64,000 nt of DNA from Epiperipatus broadwayi. Lineage: Eukaryota; Onychophora; Udeonychophora; Euonychophora; Peripatidae. The DNA lies in NCBI GenBank assembly GCA_028023455.1, contig JAQFVV010012441.1:2663911-2727910 (forward strand), in the 5' to 3' direction. Under the pieces are notes generated by a model. The model saw nothing but the letters and a program-made list of their open reading frames with translations. It searched no databases and was not told the DNA's origin. Below are positions 56,626 through 64,000 of the stretch, piece by piece; the first letter of the stretch is position 1; the number at the start of each line of letters is the position of its first letter. The translations under genes were made by a program, and so were the position numbers.

Positions 56626-59600
56626 ATTTTGATAAAAGGATAGAACTGTTGTGCTCATTCTGTCCCTAAGTGCCCAAATATCACATAATCTTCTGATCAA
56701 TTTATATAAACAAAAATGTCTGATCTTGTTTCCATCTGTCGATAGTATAGTTATCTAGAATGTTTTGTTATTCCAAAGATTGTATTTGATTCTTTGAGAA
56801 ATAATATGTTATAATATTCATGATAAATAAATAATCAACTGGATCAATATTCAGGAATCATATGAATTTCAAATAGTGGAAGAAACAAAGATTCTGTTGA
56901 GATTCATGAATTTTGAGTTATAAATTCCATTATTCTAGCCCTACACTATCTAAAAACATTCACAATGATTTCATCACAGTACATAGCTACTGTCAGAATA
57001 TTCTAAATTTGTTGAATCTCACATAAAGAGTGTATATGTGGGGGAGGGGCATATTTTTTTGGTTTTTGCTTCAGGGAATTTTGTCAAGTTTAAGCACCAG
57101 GTGATGTTTAGCAGTTAAGTTAGGTCAATGAGATTGCTTTTTTTTTTTATTTCAAAACATTTATTAAACTAATTAATACCTGTGTTACACTCTTTATGAA
57201 ATGGGTATAAATATGGGTGATACATTACAAATATGAATAATGAAAAATTACAATATTAGATGAGTTATGGAACTAATATTATTGAGTTAAAAAAGGGTTA
57301 GGTATTTAGTGGTTAAGTTTTTTGCTAACTTTATTGGAGAGTCTGATATAGCTTTTTTTTTTGTCTTCTGGCATTTTTCAATTTCTTTATTAGAGAAAAT
57401 TGACGCTAGAAATTTTATCCAGTTTCATCCTATCAGTAGCTTATCGAAGTTGTTTGCTATGAATCTAGTTATGAATGAGTGGTATTAGTAAGGTCCATGA
57501 TGCTAGAGAACAAATATAGGTGGAATTTCCGTAATGGTATAAATATAGCTCTCCAATCATATAAGTTCATAAAGTATTTAAATATTTTGAGCAGTTTATT
57601 CAGTAAAGATTGGTAGACTTAATAAGAGTTCAGAATTTTTATCAGAAGAAAATAATAAACAAACATCAATATCACAATCTTGTTGTTGATCAATAATGGA
57701 ACTGTTGTTTTCTGCTGTTACTTTGTTGTTCAAATGCCACTTGATGCCCAAGCAACTAATTGTAGTGTAAAGAAAAAATACCTTTTAAAAGAATATTATT
57801 TTTTATTTTATTTTAAGACTAATTTCTAAATTTATAACTCTATGTGGTAAGAAGTGAGCCAATAACTATTAGTCGGTTATACCATGGTTTAGGGTATTGA
57901 TAGTCTAGTAGACTGTGAAGCTTAAGTTTCCACGGATTGTGATCCAATGAACTTCTGAACAATAAACCATTCGATTATTTATTTATATCTGTTCGTTGAA
58001 ATTACATTAATTTCTTGTTTGTTTGCTCTTAGTCCTAGGAAATTAATCTTATTATTCTTTTTTTTTATTTTTATAAACCTACTTTGAAAGTTTAAGAATA
58101 ATATCGAAAGTGAATGTTTTAAAAAATAATCGGGTCTTATTTTTTCTTCTTCCTTCATTTGTCTCCCTCTGGCTCTTCTGTCAGTTTTAATATTTTATTT
58201 TCTATAATTTCATTCTAACTAGGTTTTTGTATTCAGAACTGATTAAATAATTTGAAAATAGAGGCAGCCATTTGCAATCACTTTTTCTTTTTCTGTTTTA
58301 AATGTTTTTGGGTTTTTTAAAAAATGATTTTGCTCCTACTGTGTTTAAAATTGAATAAAAAGAATTTTTAAAAAAGTTTTAAAATAGAAAATTTGATTGT
58401 GAATAATTGAATTTACCAGCAGAGGAGAAAACGAATGATGTATTCATGGTAGAATTTAGAAAACCTTCAATTTTTAATGAGGACATTTATAGTTTTTAAT
58501 TTTTTTTCTCTCTGTGTATAACCTTCTTAAGAACATTTATTTAAAATGCTAATAAAAGATTAAAACGTAAAATATTTTAAATGAATTGTGATAATGTTGA
58601 CGGTAAATATTTTTTCAACTATATATATATATAATCAAAATGTTTCAAGGAGATCCAAAAAAAAAAAAGAATTTTAATGCCCAGTATTTTTTGGACACTG
58701 ATGTTCTGCACGACTTTACTGTAATCTAATTTGTGTTGTAATGCATCAAATGATGGATTGCTTAAGAATTTACAAGAAGTTTGAGTACCAGATGAGACAA
58801 TTACCATGATTCATGGATCTGAGTTCCAGAGTAGCCCACTACCACTTCATTAAACCATGCAGATCTTTTTATATGCATGACCAAGCTCATTAAAACCGTC
58901 TCAAAAATGAAATTAGTCATTTTTTAGTTAAATAAATGCTTGAATATCATTGTTTATTTGTTTTTTTTTTATTTTCATTCATAAATTCTGTGTAAAATTG
59001 TAAAGTATTCCATAACAAAAAAAAGTTTGAGTAATAATGATGGAGTGATACAAACTGATTATTCAATTTTTTTGTTGTTTGTTTTACATTAACTTACAAA
59101 TTTTTAATAAATTTGAACTGTATACCCAAGGACTCAGTGCTCATTTTTATGAATATATATTTACATATGTATTTGAATATAATTTTTAAATTTTTCCATG
59201 CACATGGTTATTTGTTATTGCAGTTTATAGTATCAAAGTTTTGGTTTAATCTTACAGGTAATTTTCTGTGTAGTTTGTGTGTTTCACTAATTGCTAATGT
59301 GGCTAGAAACACTGGCTAGAGATATTGGGATGTTAGAATCATTGTCTCTAGCAACACAATCTGTGAGCCATCCATGCTATCAGACAAGGGCCATCCAAAC
59401 ATTAGGGCTATAATAACTATAATCTGCAATCATAATGGTCGAAGAACAAGTCCAAAAGATATCTTTCCAAAACTTTAGCGCTATAATAACAATAACATGC
59501 AATCACAGTAATGGAAGTACAACCTCAAAATTTTATTTATATCTTTCATTTGAGTAAACTCTTATTTTATTATACCCATATACATGTAAGATAAAGAGAT

Positions 59601-60111
59601 AGTTATAAAGCACATAACTGAAAATCTTTAGTTAATATTGATTCCATAAGATGCAGATGACAGTTTTTCAATATGTTTGCATTACTATCCACATTGTGGG
59701 CATTATATAAAGCAAACTTGATTTAAATCAGTTTGGTTAATGAAATGCCATAATTTGCATATTTTACTACTGCTCTTTTGCTGACTCTATTTGAATTTTC
59801 AATGAACTGTAACTTCTCAGTCTTTTTCACAATACTATCAACTTCTTTAAAAATGATCCTGACATTACTAATTGAAAACACATAACTGGTATCCATCTCC
59901 TCATTAAAGAAAACAGATTACATATGAAGAGCAGATTTCCCCTTAACCCAGATCTTTTCATTGTACTACTTATATGGGCAGTAAATGCATTCAGTTATTG
60001 CATACATGACATTTGTACATTGTAGAATTCTGTCTATTCCTTAATATTGTTGAGTGTCCTATTAAGATTTAGCAATCTTTAATTGACAAAATAGCAACAG
60101 CTATCTATTCT
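56626..60111. other. Gene-free AT-rich stretch
   Basis: No exon recognised. A diverged direct repeat lies at 59407-59450 and 59481-59530 (CTATAATAACTATAATCTGC and CTATAATAACAATAACATGC). A less AT-rich block at 58690-58900 is listed in the findings. Confidence 0.45.
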
Positions 60112-60340
60112 ATCTTTATTCCACCTTTATTGTTAAAAGAAGGTTGCCTTGAGAACAGGTTGAGATTGTTATTGCTATTGGGATTGTTTAAGTGCTGACT
60201 AGTTTTTAATGATATATATATACACACCTATTCTACTATCCTTTATTCCACTTTTATTGTTAAAAGAAGGTTGCCTTGACAACAAGTTAAGATTGTTATT
60301 GATATTGGGATTGTCGTGTTGACTGGTTTTTAATGGCATA
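60112..60340. repeat. Family C repeat, two tandem copies
   Basis: Copies at about 60112-60216 and 60241-60340 share TTTATTCCAC, TTTATTGTTAAAAGAAGGTT, GCCTTGA, AGATTGTTATTG, ATTGGGATTGT and GACTGGTTTTTAATGG-like ends. A short TA run separates them. A third copy is at 3.7 kb. Confidence 0.88.
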
Positions 60341-60403
60341 TAATAATCAACAAAGCAAGTCATATATAATGTGATATTGCTTTTATAAGCTTGTATTTAC
60401 AAA

Positions 60404-60780
60404 AATGTAATACAGAGAGCAAACCAATAGCGCAAACAAGCTCTTAATTGATAAGTGTGGCAAGAGAAAATGTTTAAAATCTCTATTTGGAATATTTTTA
60501 TCCCCAGACCAATTGATTTCGAGCTTATGGCTCACCTCAGTGAGGAGCTAGAATATTCATGTCTATTTAAATATTATGTATGAAATAAGTGCTGGGTTTT
60601 GAGTTGATATTTTGGATCTAGTGTCTGAATATTCTAGCTCCTCATTGAGATGAGTCATAAGCTCGAAACCAATTGGTCTAGGGATAAGAATGTTCCAATA
60701 GAGATTTTAAATATTTTCTCTTACCACATGTATCAATTAAGAGCTTGTTTGAGCTATTGATATGCTCTCTGTATTACATT
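60404..60780. mobile_element. Fold-back MITE, family D, copy 2
   Basis: Arms start AATGTAATACAGAGAGCA and end GCTCTCTGTATTACATT. Inside, the left has GAGCTTATGGCTCACCTCAG, CAGTGAGGAGCTAGAATATT and the right AATATTCTAGCTCCTCATTG, CTCGAAACCAATTGGTCTAG. The middle has AAGTGCTGGGTTTTGAG. Non-coding. The arms are well conserved, with a modest number of mismatches. Confidence 0.85.
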
Positions 60781-62625
60781 AGTGGTATATATACATACGT
60801 ATGTACACACAATATGGCGTCTTGAAAAAAATGTTCTCACACAAGATTTATGCAATTTCAAATATATGATTTTATTTTTAAAAATGATTTTCGGTTTAAA
60901 GATTAATTAGTTCATCTCACCTGTGACCTAGACTTCAAATCCAAAGTAGAAATTTTTAAATATTTGAGAATTTCTCAACCACTTGTCTTTCCAGGTAGTT
61001 AATTTAATAAGCCCTTCATTGTTGGTTGAGAAATGAGCAACACAATCTGGATCATCAAGTAAAATTTGGTGCATTCACATAAAGAATAAAAAAAATGATT
61101 GTAATATATAAATTTTACATTCAGGAAAGGGAGAACTATATATATATAGCTACAGGCATGTATAATCTATAAATAATTCAAAAGTGAAAGATAATACTTT
61201 TTTTCTTGATTAAGAATTGAAATTTATTCTTGCTTTTCTAATTGTTTATTTATGCTGTGTTAGAAATTATCAATAGAATATGGACAACACAAACTAAGGA
61301 CTTTTTAATATATATATATATTTTTATGATTGACTTTTTAATATATATATATATTTTTATGATTGCCTTTGTATATTTGAAAAATATACATATTTAACTG
61401 AAGCTAGATTTCATAAAGTTGGGTTCTTTGCATTATTATGGCTTTTAAGAGCCTTCCAACTATGTCCATGATTGTATACATCTTGGACTTTTTATTTTCT
61501 GTTTCAAGCCAGTACCTTGGTATCTCTTTAAGTTATTTTTTCTTTCAAAAATAATGATATTCTTTGAGTTGCTAAAATACATAAAATCTTTTTTTTTTTT
61601 TTTTAAGTTTTGATAAATCCACTCTCTAGGATGAGAATCATATTTTATTTTATAGTATTCACAGTTAATAATTGTCATCAAAATATTCCTAATTCTTATT
61701 TGGATGTACTTATTAGCCACTATGTAGCAATTTGAATGTTAATCATCTAATCATTTATATTAATTAATGGTTCAACCCTATATTTCATATATATATATAT
61801 ATATGGCTGCTGGTATTTACTGGAAGAAGATCTTGCCATTGCAAAGTGCATTTCTACAACTAGATTCTTCCACCAACCAATCTTTATTTTGCTTTTCAAA
61901 TGCTACATACTATTATTCCATGCTTCTTCATGTACATTACAAAAATCTATAACCTTCATAAAGACACCGCCCTCCCCCCCCAAAAAAAAAGCGCTTTAGA
62001 TGAAATCAGTTAACAAGAATCTTAGATTAATAAGTTTAAAAAAGTCCTTAATAAGAATCTGAAAAATATTTTCAACAGATGAGAAAATGATTTAATCTGT
62101 GTATGACAAATGACATATGTTGTTTTGAATATCAAAAACAAATTTGTAATGCAGTAAACTAAGATAGATTATCAAACATACATGAAGAGGTATTAAAATC
62201 TAAATGCACACACTTTAGATATACATTACACACAAAATCAGTCATGTAATATTTTAAATGTACACATGTAAACAAAGCATATGTGCATATTCCACCCAAG
62301 TATTATGGATTATGAAAAGCATTAGATTGAACAAGCAAATACCCAAATTACTTTACATAATAAAATGCTGATCTTTAGTTTAGTTTATTATAATAAAATG
62401 CTGTAAATAAAGATAAGGTAAGGCAAAAACATTGCACTCATAACAATGATATCCACATTCCGCAATCGATGAAGTTCTCATTGTGTTACAATTATATTTT
62501 TGTTTTTATACATTGATGCCGATCTGACCACTGCAGATTAAAAGTAAAAATTTTATCCACTAGATAGCTTTCTATATATGAACTAGTGTGGGGTGGCGAT
62601 CAGAGTTGTCTATACCTGAAAGAAA
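60781..62625. other. Gene-free AT-rich stretch
   Basis: No exon recognised. A 34-bp tandem repeat (GACTTTTTAATATATATATA, twice) sits at about 61298-61366. A CCCTCCCCCCCC-AAAAAAAAA run is at about 61970-61989. Confidence 0.5.
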
Positions 62626-62970
62626 ATAAACAGAGCAAAACTCTCCATACAGTATTGCCACCTGTGCTAAACAGAGTAATCAATGGATGCCAGAAGGCTT
62701 GTGCATAAAATCCCTATCTAATGCCTACTCATCCAATATCTTAGATGCAGTGCTCTCAAATCCAAAGCTCCTCACTGACGAAGGCCACAAGCCAGAAACT
62801 AGTCTGGGGATATTGGATGAGTAGGCATTAGATAGGGATTTTATGCACAAGCCTTCTGGCATCCATTGATTACTCTGTTTAGCATAGGTGGCAATACTGT
62901 ATGGAGAGTTTTGCTCTGTTTATCAACAATTAATGTGCTAGTATAGGAAATGTGATCATGTGATGCTGAA
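62626..62970. mobile_element. Fold-back MITE, family A, copy 4
   Basis: Arms ATAAACAGAGCAAAACTCTC (62626) and GAGAGTTTTGCTCTGTTTAT (to 62922). Inside, the left has AATCAATGGATGCCAGAAGG and the right CCTTCTGGCATCCATTGATT. The loop holds CTCACTGACGAAGGC. The outer GTGCTAGTATAGG and GTGATCATGTGATG match copy 2. It is the most intact family-A copy with copy 2. Confidence 0.88.
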
Positions 62971-63110
62971 AGAAAATCCTAATCTTTCTTTTAATTTGAA
63001 AAAAATTTCAAGCTTTATGTAGTCTAGTCATTATAATGTTGGTGGGGGTGATAACCATTTTGACTTGAGATTATCGTGATTGATTTAGATAATAATATAG
63101 TGATAACTGA

Positions 63111-64000
63111 TATGCAGGCTTATTATATACCTGTATAAATATATTTAATATATAGGGTATATGAGCACAGACTTTCACATGACCCACTACTCTCCACTCT
63201 ATCTCATAACACTGATATACTTAAACACATATGTCAAAAAAATAAATAATCACCAATATGCGTATTTCATGCTAAACCAGCAATCATCAATTGGTCCAGA
63301 TTATCATCTCTACACATGTATATTTAAAGTGCTCAGATATATATTAAGATAGCCAAACTTCATACTTTAATGGACAGGCTTCAATCCACTCCACTTTCCA
63401 ACTCTTCAACCATCCATCCAATTGAAAATCTGAAGATGGAATGTTCAAAGGCCACCTTGAGGCTGAGATTCTCATCACACCCATGTTGACCTAAAGTCAA
63501 TTTGACCTCTCATGTACAGGACATAATCCATTTAATACATATACAAGGGATAGGCAGACGTCTGTACTATGTAGTAACTGATATACAGGCTTATTATATA
63601 CCTGTATAATCTGGACCAACTGATAATTGTTGGTTTAGCTTGAAATACATATATTGGTGATTATTTATCTTTTTTGACATATATGTGTTCAAGTGTATCA
63701 GTGTTATGATATAGAATGGAGAGTAGTGGGTCATGTGAAAATCTGTGCTCATATACCCTATATATTATATATATTGATACAGGTATATAATAAGCCTATA
63801 TATCAGTTATTACATAGTAGAGAATGTCTGCCCATCCCTCATATATATATATATTAAATGGATTATGTCTTGTACATGAGGAGTCAGATTGACTTTAGGT
63901 CAACATGGGTGTGATGAGAATCTCAGCCTCAGGGTGGCCTTCGAACATTCCATCTTCAGATTTTCAATTGGATGGACCGTTGAAGATTTGGAATGTTGAG
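63111..64000. mobile_element. Family B, copy 5: complex palindrome running off the window
   Basis: The left part (63111 to about 63600) is: ATGCAGGCTTATTATATACC, then ATGAGCACAGACTTTCACAT, CAGCAATCATCAATTGGTCC, ATCCAATTGAAAATCTGAAG, GCCACCTTGAGGCTGAGATT and CATGTTGACCTAAAGTCAAT. The right part (63600-64000) is inverted in two blocks: about 63605-63810 corresponds to the outer left part, and about 63830-64000 to the inner one. The end is truncated by the window. Confidence 0.78.

Noticed and set aside
57120-57560. Possible second L1-like LINE 3' end (poly(T) then a frame-like stretch resembling 39.0-39.2 kb)
   Set aside because: Only short words such as AAGGTCCATGATG agree. The similarity is too weak to separate from chance.
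1-64000. CRISPR arrays, operons, bacterial promoters, riboswitches
   Set aside because: The spliced V-ATPase exon and eukaryotic retrotransposons show this is animal nuclear DNA. No regularly spaced short repeats were seen.

Overview
This is an AT-rich animal nuclear window (roughly 70% A+T by eye). It holds long stretches of non-coding DNA, many decayed transposable elements and one recognisable host coding exon. That exon (8433-8644, + strand) encodes part of the catalytic A subunit of the vacuolar H+-ATPase (ATP6V1A/VHA68), with a clean AG acceptor and GTAAGT donor. I could find no other exon of the gene, so the window is probably mostly intron and flank of one very large gene. The exon protein is metazoan. 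The large introns, tRNA-like SINEs and the mix of LINE, hAT and Gypsy remnants would suit a lophotrochozoan such as a cephalopod, but that is a guess and not a diagnosis.

Layout. 1-359: polyadenylated 3' end of an unidentified retrocopy. 1-7.3 kb: a cluster of fold-back (inverted-repeat) elements from four families (A, F, G and a single hairpin) plus one copy of repeat C. 8.4-8.6 kb: ATP6V1A exon. 9.7-10.3 kb: family-B repeat. 10.3-17 kb: plain AT-rich sequence. 17.0-18.1 kb: short family-A fold-back, a decayed LINE endonuclease and a hAT end. 21.1 kb: tRNA-like SINE with perfect target-site duplications. 21.9 kb: family-D fold-back. 24.2-25.0 kb: LINE fragment with the inverted 5' segment expected from twin priming. 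29.9 kb: second SINE copy with its own duplications. 30.5-32.1 kb: complete but internally deleted hAT element. 33.0 kb: small fold-back. 35.8-37.7 kb: tandem duplication of about 394 bp, with a 1.05 kb TIR element in one copy. 38.3-41.6 kb: 5'-truncated L1-like LINE on the minus strand, noticeably GC-richer than its surroundings, followed by three 66-bp tandem units. 43.2-43.8 kb: near-complete palindromic family-B element. 43.9-46.4 kb: Gypsy-like LTR retrotransposon fossil (possible LTR, gag, zinc knuckle, protease, RT) carrying a perfect 190-bp inverted duplication in its RT. 46.9-47.5, 54.7-55.1 and 63.1-64.0 kb: more family-B copies. 60.1-60.8 kb: repeat C tandem and family-D fold-back. 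62.6 kb: family-A fold-back.

Apart from the V-ATPase exon, nothing looks like a functional host gene. Short open frames elsewhere are chance frames in AT-rich DNA or lie inside repeats. The main interest is in the repeats: insertion structures with readable target-site duplications, nested events that can be ordered in time, and several fold-back families that share parts.
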